A stretch of DNA of 64,000 nt from Flavobacterium franklandianum (GCF_007097365.1 NZ_VJZR01000001.1:186001-250000), one strand, 5' to 3'. Counted from the first letter of the stretch, positions 1 to 9,558 are shown. Numbers and translations: made by a program. Notes: generated by a model not told the origin, from the sequence alone.

Positions 1-72
1 AAATTATTTCTAACTTCGAACTTCTTACCTCTAACCTCAAAATTGAATGTTTAATTTTTAATACATATTTTT
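1..72 (+). other. atpE leader with CT-rich repeat
   Basis: Short leader before atpE. Bases 9-40 form a CT-rich stretch built from TAACTTC/CTTCTTACC/CTAACC units. It resembles the right arm of the repeat between atpA and atpG (about 2983-3058), so it is probably a second copy of the same intergenic element. In this family atpB normally precedes atpE; it would lie just outside the window. Confidence 0.4.
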
Positions 73-264
73 ATGGAAATTCCTAAAATCGTTGGAGCAG
101 GATTAGTAGTTATTGGAGCAGGTATTGGTATTGGTAGAATCGGTGGTTCTGCAATGGATGCAATCGCTCGTCAACCAGAAGCTACTGGAAAAATTCAAAC
201 AGCTATGCTTATTGCAGCAGCGCTTATTGAAGGTATTGGATTTGCAGCTTTATTCGCTGTATAA
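73..264 (+). CDS. atpE: ATP synthase F0 subunit c
   Basis: Proteolipid c subunit, forming the rotating ring of the membrane F0 sector. The 63-residue protein is a two-helix hairpin: a glycine-rich first helix (GAGIGIGRIGG, about 15-25), a polar loop with the RQP motif (33-35), and a second helix carrying the ion-binding carboxylate Glu53 in ALIEG. A glycine follows this Glu instead of the Ser/Thr usual in sodium-type rings, so proton coupling is more likely; that is inference. Length is slightly short for the family because the N-terminus is trimmed. It is first of the visible atpE-F-H-A-G cluster, and a strong hairpin separates it from atpF. Confidence 0.95.
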   Translation: MEIPKIVGAGLVVIGAGIGIGRIGGSAMDAIARQPEATGKIQTAMLIAAALIEGIGFAALFAV

Positions 265-276
265 TGCTGAAAAACA

Positions 277-305
277 AAAAGCTGTAACGGTTGGTTGCAG
301 CTTTT
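277..305 (+). terminator. Intra-operon hairpin after atpE
   Basis: A 12-bp stem (AAAAGCTGTAAC at 277-288 with GTTGCAGCTTTT at 294-305, one G-U pair) closes a 5-base loop. It starts 13 bases after the atpE stop and is followed by GTTTTAAAA, a weak U-run. It looks like a partial terminator or an mRNA-stabilising hairpin that could raise the amount of c subunit relative to downstream subunits. Confidence 0.6.
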
Positions 306-347
306 GTTTTAAAAATTAAATTAAAAGAATACAATTAAAAACACACT

Positions 348-848
348 ATGGAAAAGTTAATAAATGATTTTTCGTTTGGATTATTTATCTGGCAAACAAT
401 AATTTTTGTTGGATTGGTTTTGTTGTTGAAAAAATTTGCTTGGAAACCTATTTTGGATGCCGTTAACGAAAGAGAAGAAGGAATAAAAAACGCATTACTT
501 TCTGCTGACAATGCTAGAAAAGAAATGCAAAACCTTCAAAGCGATAACCAACGTATTTTGCAAGAAGCAAGAATGGAACGTGATGCTTTGTTGAAAGATG
601 CACGTGAAATGAAAGAGAAAATGGTTGCTGATGCAAAAACCGAAGCTCAAGCTCAAGGTCTAATAATGATCGAACAAGCAAAAGCAGCTATCGAAAGCGA
701 AAAAAATGCAGCTATGGCAGAATTGAGAGCACAAGTTTCTAATTTGTCTATCGAAATTGCTGAAAAATTATTAAAAGATGAATTGTCTAACAAAGAAGCT
801 CAAGTAAAATTAGTGGAAAAAATGTTAGGTGATGCTAAACTAAACTAA
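348..848 (+). CDS. atpF: ATP synthase F0 subunit b
   Basis: Peripheral stalk b subunit that holds the F1 head stationary against the rotor. The 166-residue protein has one N-terminal membrane helix (about 12-30) with the typical WKPIL motif right after it. A long, highly charged coiled coil (about 40-150, rich in Lys/Glu/Ala) follows and dimerises and contacts delta. Length is normal for bacterial b. It lies between atpE and atpH; only one base separates its stop from the atpH start, so coupled translation is likely. Confidence 0.95.
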   Translation: MEKLINDFSFGLFIWQTIIFVGLVLLLKKFAWKPILDAVNEREEGIKNALLSADNARKEMQNLQSDNQRILQEARMERDALLKDAREMKEKMVADAKTEAQAQGLIMIEQAKAAIESEKNAAMAELRAQVSNLSIEIAEKLLKDELSNKEAQVKLVEKMLGDAKLN

Positions 849-849
849 T

Positions 850-1386
850 ATGATAAGTACAAGAGCAGCAATTCGTTACGCAAAAGCAATTTTAGATATA
901 GCAGATTCTAAATCTGTTGCTACTGAAGTTAGTAATGATATGTCTTTGATAGCTTCAACAATAAAAAGCAATGGGGAATTAAGTGCTTTTATTCTAAAGC
1001 CAACAATTACTGTTGAAGTGAAAGAAAGCGCCCTTTTGGAAGTTTTTGCTTCAGTAAATGCAGTGACAAAAAGCCTATTTCATTTATTGTCTGAAAACAA
1101 AAGATTTGAAATATTAGACAGCATAGCAATAGAGTATAATAAATTATTTGACATACAGAATGGTGTTGAAGTAGCTAAGGTTACTACAGCAATTCCTATG
1201 GATGCAGCTTTAGAAGCAAAAGTTTCTGCAAAAATTGCAAGCATTTCTTCAAGTAAAAAAATTACAATAGAAAACACAGTAGATCCTTCAATCATTGGAG
1301 GTTTTATTTTAAGAATAGGCGATAAGCAATACAATGCTTCTATTGCCGACAGATTACAAGTATTAAAGAGAGAATTAAGTAACTAG
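850..1386 (+). CDS. atpH: ATP synthase F1 subunit delta
   Basis: Delta (OSCP-like) subunit linking the b stalk to the top of the alpha3beta3 head. At 178 residues it has the usual length. It begins ISTRAAIRYAKAILD, the conserved N-terminal helix (R-A-x-x-Y-A-x-A-I/L motif), and has the conserved C-terminal region IIGGFILRIGDKQYNASIADRLQVL (about 148-172) that binds subunit b. The start lies 1 base after the atpF stop and the atpA start is 16 bases downstream, so it is in one transcription unit. Confidence 0.94.
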   Translation: MISTRAAIRYAKAILDIADSKSVATEVSNDMSLIASTIKSNGELSAFILKPTITVEVKESALLEVFASVNAVTKSLFHLLSENKRFEILDSIAIEYNKLFDIQNGVEVAKVTTAIPMDAALEAKVSAKIASISSSKKITIENTVDPSIIGGFILRIGDKQYNASIADRLQVLKRELSN

Positions 1387-1402
1387 TTATTTATAAATAA
1401 TT

Positions 1403-2980
1403 ATGGCGGAAATTAAACCTGCTGAGATTTCAGCAATATTAAAAAAGCAAGTAGAAGGTTTTGAATCTGGTGCTACATTAGAAGAAGTAGGTTCTGTACT
1501 TCAAGTTGGAGATGGAATTGCTCGTGTTTACGGACTTTCTAATGTTCAATATGGTGAGCTTGTAGAATTTGACAATGGCCTTGAGGCTATTGTATTGAAT
1601 CTTGAAGAAGATAATGTGGGTGTGGTACTTTTAGGAGCATCAACAGGCATTAAAGAAGGTTCAACAGTAAAAAGAACCCAACGTATTGCTTCCCTTAAAA
1701 CAGGAGAAGGAATGGTAGGCCGTGTGGTAAACACTCTTGGTTTTCCTATTGATGGAAAAGGACCAATTACGGGTGAATTATTCGAAATGCCTATAGAAAG
1801 AAAAGCTCCTGGAGTTATCTTCCGTCAACCAGTTACAGAGCCATTACAAACTGGTATCAAAGCAGTAGATGCAATGATTCCTGTAGGTCGTGGACAACGT
1901 GAGCTAGTTATTGGTGACCGTCAAACAGGTAAATCTACCGTTTGTTTGGATACTATCTTAAATCAAAAAGAATTTTACGATGCAGGAAAACCTGTATTTT
2001 GTATCTATGTTGCAATTGGACAAAAAGCGTCAACTGTAGCTGGTATTGCAAAAATGTTAGAAGAAAGAGGTGCAATGGCTTATACGGTTATTGTTGCAGC
2101 AAATGCTTCTGATCCAGCTGCAATGCAAGTTTATGCGCCTATGGCCGGAGCTGCAATTGGAGAATATTTTAGAGATTCAGGTCGTCCAGCTTTGATTGTT
2201 TATGATGATTTATCTAAACAAGCTGTTGCTTACCGTGAGGTTTCTCTTTTATTAAGAAGACCACCGGGACGTGAAGCATATCCTGGAGACGTTTTTTACT
2301 TACACTCTCGTTTATTAGAAAGAGCTTGTAAAGTAATTGCTGATGATGGAATTGCAAAAAACATGAACGATTTACCAGATTCATTAAAAGGTATCGTAAA
2401 AGGTGGTGGTTCTTTGACTGCTTTGCCAATTATCGAAACTCAAGCTGGTGACGTTTCTGCATATATCCCAACAAACGTAATTTCGATTACAGATGGTCAG
2501 ATTTTCCTTGATGGAGATTTGTTTAACTCAGGGGTTCGTCCAGCAATCAACGTAGGTATCTCGGTATCTCGTGTTGGAGGTAATGCTCAAATTAAATCTA
2601 TGAAAAAAGTAGCAGGTACTTTAAAATTAGATCAAGCTCAATACCGTGAATTAGAAGCGTTTGCTAAATTTGGTTCAGATTTAGATGCCGTAACTTTAAA
2701 CGTTATTGAAAAAGGAAAAAGAAACGTAGAGATTTTGAAACAAAATCTTAACGATCCTTATACTGTTGAAGATCAAACTGCCATTATCTATGCAGGTTCT
2801 AAAAACTTGTTGCGTAATGTTCCTGTAAATAAAGTAAAAGAATTCGAAAAAGATTATTTAGAATTCTTGAACAACAAAAACAGAGCTACACTCGATGCAT
2901 TGAAAGCAGGAAAACTGACTGACGAAATCACAGATGTGTTAGAAGCAGCAGCAAAAGAAGTTTCAGCGAAATACAACTAA
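1403..2980 (+). CDS. atpA: ATP synthase F1 subunit alpha
   Basis: Alpha subunit of the F1 head; it binds non-catalytic nucleotide and supplies the arginine finger to the beta active site. The 525 residues contain the N-terminal beta-barrel (about 25-95), the P-loop GDRQTGKST (171-179), and the signature [14 protein letters not shown] (about 380-393), which holds the arginine finger. Length and order are normal. The beta and epsilon genes do not follow; in Bacteroidetes atpD-atpC usually forms a separate locus, so the split is expected. Confidence 0.97.
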   Translation: MAEIKPAEISAILKKQVEGFESGATLEEVGSVLQVGDGIARVYGLSNVQYGELVEFDNGLEAIVLNLEEDNVGVVLLGASTGIKEGSTVKRTQRIASLKTGEGMVGRVVNTLGFPIDGKGPITGELFEMPIERKAPGVIFRQPVTEPLQTGIKAVDAMIPVGRGQRELVIGDRQTGKSTVCLDTILNQKEFYDAGKPVFCIYVAIGQKASTVAGIAKMLEERGAMAYTVIVAANASDPAAMQVYAPMAGAAIGEYFRDSGRPALIVYDDLSKQAVAYREVSLLLRRPPGREAYPGDVFYLHSRLLERACKVIADDGIAKNMNDLPDSLKGIVKGGGSLTALPIIETQAGDVSAYIPTNVISITDGQIFLDGDLFNSGVRPAINVGISVSRVGGNAQIKSMKKVAGTLKLDQAQYRELEAFAKFGSDLDAVTLNVIEKGKRNVEILKQNLNDPYTVEDQTAIIYAGSKNLLRNVPVNKVKEFEKDYLEFLNNKNRATLDALKAGKLTDEITDVLEAAAKEVSAKYN

Positions 2981-2982
2981 GT

Positions 2983-3058
2983 GGGAAGTGGGAAGTTAGA
3001 AGTGGGAAGTTACATTCCTTTTTCTAACTTCTAACCTCTTACTTCTAACCCCTAACTT
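2983..3058. repeat. Imperfect inverted repeat between atpA and atpG
   Basis: The 80-base gap between atpA and atpG consists of repeated GGGAAGT/TAGAAGT units on the left and the complementary TAACTTC/CTTCTAACC units on the right, giving an imperfect long hairpin. It is inserted inside an essential operon. A similar right arm occurs at 9-40. Confidence 0.6.
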
Positions 3059-3062
3059 TTAT

Positions 3063-3923
3063 ATGGCAAATTTAAAGGAAATCCGTAATAGAATTACTTC
3101 CGTTTCATCTACGATGCAAATTACATCGGCAATGAAAATGGTTTCTGCTGCAAAGCTAAAAAAAGCACAAGATGCAATTACAGCAATGCGACCTTATGCC
3201 GAAAAATTGACGGAATTATTACAAAATCTTTCGGCTACTCTTGACGGAGATGTTGGGGGAGAATTCACAAAACAACGTGAAATCAAAAAAGTTTTAGTGG
3301 TTGCTATTACTTCGAATAGAGGTTTGTGTGGCGCTTTTAATAGTAATGTGATCAAAGAAGTTAAAAACCGTGCCGATTACTATGCAGGAAAACAAGTTGA
3401 TGTTTTTGCCATTGGTAAAAAAGGAAACGACATTTTGACCAAAACCTTAACCGTTGTGGACAATCAAAGTCACGTTTTTGATCATTTGACTTTTGATAAT
3501 GTGACTGTAATTGCCGAAACATTGACTCGAAAATTTGTATCTGGTGAGTATGACAAAATTGAATTGGTTTACAATCAATTTAAAAATGCTGCGACTCAAA
3601 TCGTTCAAGTAGAACAGTTTTTACCATTAGCAGCAATTAAAACGGATAAACCAGCTTCAACAGGTGATTATATTTTTGAACCATCCAAAGAAGAAATTGT
3701 ATTGACTTTGATTCCAAAATCATTGAAAACACAATTATACAAAGGTGTTAGAGATTCATTTGCTTCAGAACACGGAGCGCGTATGACTGCGATGCACAAA
3801 GCAACAGACAACGCAACCGAATTGAGAGATCAATTGAAATTAACATACAACAAAGCACGTCAAGCAGCAATTACCAATGAGATTTTAGAGATTGTTGGTG
3901 GAGCGGAAGCTTTGAAAGGATAA
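3063..3923 (+). CDS. atpG: ATP synthase F1 subunit gamma
   Basis: Central rotor shaft of F1. The 286-residue protein starts ANLKEIRNRITSV and shows the conserved N-terminal coiled coil with TSAMKMVSAAKLKKAQ. The Rossmann-like middle includes SNRGLCGAFN (about 83-92), and the conserved C-terminal helix includes HGARMTAMHKATDNA followed by ARQAAITNEILEIVGGA. It is last of the atp cluster here and is followed 26 bases later by a strong terminator. Confidence 0.96.
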   Translation: MANLKEIRNRITSVSSTMQITSAMKMVSAAKLKKAQDAITAMRPYAEKLTELLQNLSATLDGDVGGEFTKQREIKKVLVVAITSNRGLCGAFNSNVIKEVKNRADYYAGKQVDVFAIGKKGNDILTKTLTVVDNQSHVFDHLTFDNVTVIAETLTRKFVSGEYDKIELVYNQFKNAATQIVQVEQFLPLAAIKTDKPASTGDYIFEPSKEEIVLTLIPKSLKTQLYKGVRDSFASEHGARMTAMHKATDNATELRDQLKLTYNKARQAAITNEILEIVGGAEALKG

Positions 3924-3949
3924 AATTTTATTCGAAATATATTTAAGAG

Positions 3950-3974
3950 TCCCGCAAATCGCGGGATTTTTTTT
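3950..3974 (+). terminator. Terminator of the atp operon
   Basis: Stem TCCCGC / GCGGGA with a 5-base loop followed by a run of eight T. It lies just after atpG. Confidence 0.85.
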
Positions 3975-4122
3975 ATGCTTTAATGACAGAAAATTTTACA
4001 TAAAACTTAACTTGGAGAGAAATCAACACATAATTATTGTTTAGCTCACAATAAATTAACATTAGGTGGTTATAACATAAATATGTTAATCTACCATTAA
4101 CATACAAAATTTAGTTTAAAAG

Positions 4123-4130
4123 TATTTTTG
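4123..4130 (+). promoter_or_regulatory. Promoter -7 box for TonB receptor
   Basis: TATTTTTG matches the Bacteroidetes -7 consensus TAnnTTTG and lies 38 bases before the start codon of the receptor gene. No clear -33 TTTG box was seen. Confidence 0.5.
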
Positions 4131-4168
4131 CGGTGAAATTCTAGCAATTTTTAATCAAAAATATTTCA

Positions 4169-7162
4169 ATGAAATTATCTTATCTTATCGTATTTTTATT
4201 TTTTGTAAATTCTGTCTTTTCTCAAGATTTAAAAGGATCAGAATCAACTGATAATTATGTAGCAGATGCCACATTACCAAATAGAATAGACGAAAATTCC
4301 ATTATTACAGGAACTGTAATAGAGGAATCTACCGGAAAACCATTACCAGGAGTTCTTGTTACAATAAAAGGAACAAAACTGGCCACCCTTTCAGATGCTG
4401 AAGGAAAATTTTATTTCAGAAAAATGCCTGCGGGAAAATATGATTTAGAGTTTTCGTTTTTCTCATTTTCAACCAAAATTGTTTCGGATGTTGAAGTTGT
4501 AGATAAAGAAGCAACAGTATTAACAGTTTCTTTGGCGGAAATGAGCGGAGTTCTAGATGAAGTAGTAGTCAGAACGGTAAAAGCAAAAGCAGAATCTGTA
4601 AAGTCACTTTTAACAATGCAAAAAAACAGCGTTAGAGTTTCTGACGGAATTTCTGCAGAAAGTATCAAAAGAACTCCAGACAAGACGGCTTCAGATGTTT
4701 TAAGACGTATTAGTGGAGCTAGTGTTCAAAACAATAAATTTGTTATTATTCGTGGTTTAAATGATAGATACAACACTACCTATTTAAACGGATCACCCTT
4801 ACCAAGTACGGAGCCAGACAGAAAAGCTTTTTCTTTCGACATTTTCCCATCCAATATGCTTGATAATTTAGTTATTAATAAAACGGCATCTCCAGATTTA
4901 CCTGGAGAATTTGCAGGGGGTGTTATTGAGATTAACACTAAAATGGCTCCAGACAAAAATTTTCAAACTCTTTCGATAGGTACTGGATATAATACAGTTA
5001 CAACAGGCAAATCAAAATTAGTTGCTCGTGATGCTAAAGTAGGATTGCCGTCTAATTTTCCAAGCTCGGACGAATTCATTAATTTACAAACTCAAAAGAC
5101 AGAGAGTAGTATTCTTCAAATAGATAATTTGTCAAAGAATTATCAAACGGATTGGGGTATAAAAGAAGATAAGTTTGACCCAAACACTAGTTTTCAGTTT
5201 AGTCTTGGTCGTTATTTTAAATTTAACGGAGAACAAAGTTTAGGTTTATTGGCTTCTGTAACTAATAACACATCCAACGTTTATGCTGAAAGCAATCGAA
5301 AATTTTATGACACACCAGGTGCGCTTCTTGAAGATTTTTCGGATAAAAGTTATAGCTCGCAAAGACTTAGTGGAGCTATTTTAAATCTTTCCTTAAAAAT
5401 AAATTCAAACAACAAATTTAGTTTTAAAAATTTGTATAGCCTTAATACTGAAACAAGATTTACCGACCGAAATGGGACTAAAAGAGTAGAGGAAGAACCT
5501 ACAATCACTAGTTCTACTAACCGATTTTTTTCTAAAAACAATATTTATACTGGACAATTTATTGGTGAACATTTCTTGTCAGAAAGCAAAATTAAAATTA
5601 ATTGGGTTGGCTCATATAGCAATGTAAAACGAGATATACCAAGCGAAAGAAGAAACACGTATGAGTATATTCAATATGCAGATGGAACTCAATCAGTCCC
5701 AACGGCCTACTTTTTTGCTGGTGTCGTAGGAAAAGATAGTCCAGGTTCTATTTTTACATCTTCAAATAGCGAATATATTTTAAGTTCTAAGATTGATGTT
5801 AGCAAAAAAATAAATTTTTCAGATAATTTCTCAGCCGATATAAAAATTGGTGGAATTACTCAATCTCGAAACCGAAAATTTGAAGCTAGACAATTGGGTT
5901 ACATTCCTTTTAATGGTAGAGTGGGAGGAGTTAGTTATGGATCAGGAACTTTTGGTAATACAACAATTCCAACAATGCCAAATGCCACTATATTCAATGC
6001 TTCGAATATGGGTATTTTTACACCTAAATCAAGTGGTTTGACCTTATACGATGGAACAAAAGGAAGTGATTATTATGATGCAGAAGCTAATTTAGATGCG
6101 GGTTATTTAATGATTGATAATGTATTTAATAAGTTGAGAGTAGTTTGGGGTGTTCGATTAGAAAATTATTCACAACATTTAAAATCTAAATCTATTGTAG
6201 GCGAACCAGTTGTTGTCGATGATTCACAATTAGACCTATTGCCATCTGTAAACTTTATTTATAAACTTACAAAAAATCAAAATTTAAGATTAAGTGGTTC
6301 CAAAACATTGAATAGACCAGAATTCAGGGAATTAGCACCTTTTTTATTCTTTGACAATGAAACTCGATTTAACACTTCAGGAACACCAACTCTTAAAATC
6401 ACTGAAATTTTGAATGCTGATTTGCGATATGAATTTTTTCCAGGAAATGCACAATTGTTTTCTGTCTCAGCTTTTTACAAAGATTTCAAAAATCCAATCG
6501 AAATCCAAGCATTGGCAAACAACTCAAATCAATATAAGAATGCCGCTTTTGGAACCGATTACGGTATTGAATTTGAATTTAGAACTTTGTTAAGTACTAT
6601 TTTTGGAACAAAAGAAACTAAAATTTTAGATGATTTGACACTTTACTCCAATCTTGCTGTTATTCGGTCTAAAGTTGATATTTCTAATTTGTTTGAGACT
6701 CCATCAGCCGTTGAAGACACACCAATGCAGGGACAATCTCCTTATGTTTTAAATGCAGGATTACAATATATGAACTCAGAAGCAGGATGGTCAATATCTG
6801 CAAATTTGAACAGAATTGGAAATAGAATTACCATTCACGCGAATCAAACCTTGGGTAATCCTACAGCTGGTTATTGGGAAAAAGCGAGAACCTTGTTAGA
6901 TTTTCAAGTAGCCAAAAGTTTATTTAAAAACAAACTTGAAATTAAGATGAATCTTCAAAACGCATTAGCGCAAGATTTAGTTCTTTACCAAAACAATGAT
7001 TTGCCAGGAACCCAAGAAATTAAAGGATTTGATGCTTTTGTAAACAAAGTTTTCTTAGGAGATTCTCAAAATAAAAATGGATACAATAGTCAAGAAGATG
7101 ATTTAACTACGAGAATTAAATTTGGTTCATCCTATTCCTTTTCTTTAACCTACAATTTCTAA
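4169..7162 (+). CDS. TonB-dependent outer membrane receptor
   Basis: Large outer membrane transporter, 997 residues. A signal peptide (1-18, ending VFSQ) is followed by a carboxypeptidase-D-regulatory-like beta-sandwich (about 47-115, with TGTVIEESTGKPLPGVLVTIKGT split over its first strands). Next is the plug domain (about 145-255, with IIRGLNDRYN and FAGGVIEINTK) and then a long beta-barrel ending in the aromatic NF typical of outer membrane proteins. The substrate cannot be read from sequence. The next gene encodes a secreted type IX cargo on the same strand, suggesting a functional pair; a weak hairpin separates them. There is no SusD-like gene, so a classical polysaccharide locus is unlikely. 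Confidence 0.9.
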   Translation: MKLSYLIVFLFFVNSVFSQDLKGSESTDNYVADATLPNRIDENSIITGTVIEESTGKPLPGVLVTIKGTKLATLSDAEGKFYFRKMPAGKYDLEFSFFSFSTKIVSDVEVVDKEATVLTVSLAEMSGVLDEVVVRTVKAKAESVKSLLTMQKNSVRVSDGISAESIKRTPDKTASDVLRRISGASVQNNKFVIIRGLNDRYNTTYLNGSPLPSTEPDRKAFSFDIFPSNMLDNLVINKTASPDLPGEFAGGVIEINTKMAPDKNFQTLSIGTGYNTVTTGKSKLVARDAKVGLPSNFPSSDEFINLQTQKTESSILQIDNLSKNYQTDWGIKEDKFDPNTSFQFSLGRYFKFNGEQSLGLLASVTNNTSNVYAESNRKFYDTPGALLEDFSDKSYSSQRLSGAILNLSLKINSNNKFSFKNLYSLNTETRFTDRNGTKRVEEEPTITSSTNRFFSKNNIYTGQFIGEHFLSESKIKINWVGSYSNVKRDIPSERRNTYEYIQYADGTQSVPTAYFFAGVVGKDSPGSIFTSSNSEYILSSKIDVSKKINFSDNFSADIKIGGITQSRNRKFEARQLGYIPFNGRVGGVSYGSGTFGNTTIPTMPNATIFNASNMGIFTPKSSGLTLYDGTKGSDYYDAEANLDAGYLMIDNVFNKLRVVWGVRLENYSQHLKSKSIVGEPVVVDDSQLDLLPSVNFIYKLTKNQNLRLSGSKTLNRPEFRELAPFLFFDNETRFNTSGTPTLKITEILNADLRYEFFPGNAQLFSVSAFYKDFKNPIEIQALANNSNQYKNAAFGTDYGIEFEFRTLLSTIFGTKETKILDDLTLYSNLAVIRSKVDISNLFETPSAVEDTPMQGQSPYVLNAGLQYMNSEAGWSISANLNRIGNRITIHANQTLGNPTAGYWEKARTLLDFQVAKSLFKNKLEIKMNLQNALAQDLVLYQNNDLPGTQEIKGFDAFVNKVFLGDSQNKNGYNSQEDDLTTRIKFGSSYSFSLTYNF

Positions 7163-7185
7163 TAACGAATTTATTGTAAAATGCT

Positions 7186-7215
7186 AAGAGCTTGATTTTT
7201 ATAGATCAGGCTCTT
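7186..7215 (+). terminator. Hairpin after TonB receptor
   Basis: AAGAGCTTGAT pairs with ATCAGGCTCTT (one G-U) around an 8-base loop. The T-run after it is short, so termination may be partial. Confidence 0.5.
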
Positions 7216-7316
7216 AATATTTAGATAACAGTATAGTGTTATTTATATAACTTTTAGTTTACCCAATATTTACATTCCCATCTTAATATTGCTAAATAAT
7301 TTAAACACACACAAAA

Positions 7317-8936
7317 ATGAAAAAAATTTACTTTTTATTAATGCTAGTTCTAGTAACTTTTACTGGTTTTGCTCAATTTACTACGACAACTTATCGAGGC
7401 GCTTTTGCACCAGCTCCAGCTGCAATGTGGACAGATTCTTGGACAGAATATAATCCTCAAAACAAGGTCTATCCAACACCAACAGTAACTATTTCTACTG
7501 AAATAACTACCAATACTACTTGGACAGTAGGTAACACCTACACTTTAGCAGGACAAATTTATGTAAAAAACAACGCAACACTTACTATTGAGCCAGGAGT
7601 AATTATTCGTAGCACTGCACCAGGAGCAGGTTTGTTTATCACAAAAGGGGCTAAACTTATTGCCGAAGGAACCTCTACTAGCCCAATCGTTTTTACATCT
7701 GGTTATTCAGAAGGTAATAGAAACAGAGGTGACTGGGGAGGCGTTATTTTAATGGGTAAAGGAGCTTACAATATCAATGGTGGAGTAAACAATATTGAAG
7801 GTATTGCACCAACTGCTGACACACAATATGGTGGTGGAGCTAATCCAGACGATAATGACAACTCAGGTTCTTTGAAATACGTAAGAATAGAGTTTGCAGG
7901 TTATACTTATGGAGCTGCAGGAAGTAATACAGAAATCAATGGTTTAACAATGGGAGCTGTTGGTAAAGCAACAACAATTGATTATGTTCAAGTTTCTTAT
8001 GCCAATGATGATTCTTTTGAATGGTTTGGTGGAGCTGTAAATTGCTCACACCTTGTTGCTTACAGAGGTTTTGATGATGATTTTGATACCGATAACGGTT
8101 TTAGTGGTAATGTACAGTTTTGTTTGGCCATTAAAGAACCAGCCATTGCAGACTCTTCAGATTCAAACTGTTTCGAATCAGATAATAATTCAACAAGTAC
8201 TGCTGGAACTAAATTTACAAGTGCAATTTTCTCAAACTGTACTTTGATAGGACCAACTTACAGAGCAACATTATCAAGTGGAGGTACCTTAGCGGTTAGA
8301 CACAGAAGAGGAGCTCATTTAAGAAGAAACACACAACTTCAAATTTGGAATTCTATTTTTATGGATTTTGTTGACGGAGTTGTTGTAGATGGAGCAACAA
8401 CACAAACAAACGCAACAAATGCTACGTTAAAATTCAAAAGTAATATTATTGCAGGAACAGCAGTAGCGAAAGTGGCTACAACAACTCCTGTAGGTTTCGA
8501 TGTAGCTAATTGGTTTTCTTTAAACAATAACACAAGTCAAACAACAAGCGCAGGAATATTAACAACGCCATACAATGAATTAGACGGAAGTTTATACACA
8601 GGATTAGATTACAGGCCAGCAACTAGCTCTATAGCTTTGACAGGCGCTGATTTTACAACACTTAGTAATGATAAATTTGCTTCAAACGCTGAGTTTTCAT
8701 TAAGAGTTTATCCAAACCCATCTACAGACAGTTTCAAAATCAATTACATTTCTTCGTCTAATGAAGAAGTAAAAGTAACAGCTTATGATATGACTGGGAA
8801 AACAATCGAATCACTAAATGTCGATTATGATGCAATCAATAACCAACAAATAGGAAATGATTACGCTCCAGGCGTTTATTTAATCTCATTGAAACAAGGA
8901 GATATCAACAAAACAGTTAGAGTAATTAAAAAATAA
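7317..8936 (+). CDS. Secreted protein with T9SS type A sorting domain
   Basis: Secreted 539-residue protein. A signal peptide (1-19, ending TGFAQ) leads into a Gly/Asn/Thr-rich body (about 45-450) with repeated short strands such as LTIEPGVIIRS and GVILMGKGAYNING, consistent with a right-handed beta-helix. The last about 80 residues (from RVYPNPSTDSF near 462) are a type A C-terminal signal for the type IX secretion system, ending in GVYLISLKQGDINKTVRVIKK-like strands. It follows the TonB receptor by 155 bases. Cell-surface or extracellular location is well supported. The binding or enzymatic role is unknown and no catalytic motif was recognised. Confidence 0.85.
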   Translation: MKKIYFLLMLVLVTFTGFAQFTTTTYRGAFAPAPAAMWTDSWTEYNPQNKVYPTPTVTISTEITTNTTWTVGNTYTLAGQIYVKNNATLTIEPGVIIRSTAPGAGLFITKGAKLIAEGTSTSPIVFTSGYSEGNRNRGDWGGVILMGKGAYNINGGVNNIEGIAPTADTQYGGGANPDDNDNSGSLKYVRIEFAGYTYGAAGSNTEINGLTMGAVGKATTIDYVQVSYANDDSFEWFGGAVNCSHLVAYRGFDDDFDTDNGFSGNVQFCLAIKEPAIADSSDSNCFESDNNSTSTAGTKFTSAIFSNCTLIGPTYRATLSSGGTLAVRHRRGAHLRRNTQLQIWNSIFMDFVDGVVVDGATTQTNATNATLKFKSNIIAGTAVAKVATTTPVGFDVANWFSLNNNTSQTTSAGILTTPYNELDGSLYTGLDYRPATSSIALTGADFTTLSNDKFASNAEFSLRVYPNPSTDSFKINYISSSNEEVKVTAYDMTGKTIESLNVDYDAINNQQIGNDYAPGVYLISLKQGDINKTVRVIKK

Positions 8937-8959
8937 ATAGTTACCCATATCTTACTTTG

Positions 8960-8987
8960 AAAGTCCCGATTTAATCGGGACTTTTTT
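8960..8987 (+). terminator. Rho-independent terminator
   Basis: AAAGTCCCGAT / ATCGGGACTTT stem with a 3-base loop and T-run, 24 bases after the T9SS cargo gene. Confidence 0.9.
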
Positions 8988-9026
8988 TGTTTAAATTTAT
9001 CCCCTAATTTCAACACCAATACAATT

Positions 9027-9464
9027 TTGAAAACCCTAGAACTCACCACGATTGAAGAAATGCTGGAACAAATCGAAATAATACGTCATTTGTATCCCAA
9101 TATTTCCGATGAGAAGTACAAATCCTATCTTGAAGCAATGATACCGAACAACTATACTCAGATTGCGATTTTTGAAAACGAAATCTGTGTTGGACTAACA
9201 GGTTTGTGGTATGGAATCAAACTTTGGTCAGGCAAATATATGGAAATAGACAATTTTATAGTTCATCCCGAACATCGTTCCAAAGGAATTGGCAAGCTCT
9301 TGACCGATTACGTCAACCAAAAAGCAACAGCATTAGACTGCACAATGATTGTACTCGATGCCTATACCCAAAATTTTACTGCACATCGGTTTTATTACAG
9401 TCAAGGCTATTATCCCAGAGGCTTCCATTTTATTAAAACATTAAATGAAGAAGGATTATCATAA
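9027..9464 (+). CDS. GNAT-family N-acetyltransferase
   Basis: Acyl-CoA-dependent N-acetyltransferase of 145 residues. The fold signature is visible: the beta4 region MEIDNFIVHPEHRSKGIGKLL (about 72-92) holds the acetyl-CoA-binding R/Q-x-x-G-x-G/A loop (RSKGIG). It is followed by the C-terminal AHRFYYSQGY motif (about 117-126) common in this superfamily. The start is TTG; no better in-frame ATG precedes the conserved region. The substrate is unknown. It stands alone between a terminator and the promoter of the flippase gene. Confidence 0.85.
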   Translation: MKTLELTTIEEMLEQIEIIRHLYPNISDEKYKSYLEAMIPNNYTQIAIFENEICVGLTGLWYGIKLWSGKYMEIDNFIVHPEHRSKGIGKLLTDYVNQKATALDCTMIVLDAYTQNFTAHRFYYSQGYYPRGFHFIKTLNEEGLS

Positions 9465-9525
9465 GTCTCAAGAATAAACTATTTGGATTGAAATAATAAA
9501 TTCAGAATTAAACCAAAGAAAAGGT

Positions 9526-9533
9526 TATTTTTG
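9526..9533 (+). promoter_or_regulatory. Promoter -7 box for flippase gene
   Basis: TATTTTTG fits TAnnTTTG and lies 25 bases before the TTG start at 9559. Confidence 0.5.
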
Positions 9534-9558
9534 TGTCATAAAATTAATAGTAACACCC

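Noticed and set aside
1..3923. Broken ATP synthase operon because beta and epsilon are missing
   Set aside because: Bacteroidetes normally encode atpD-atpC at a separate locus.
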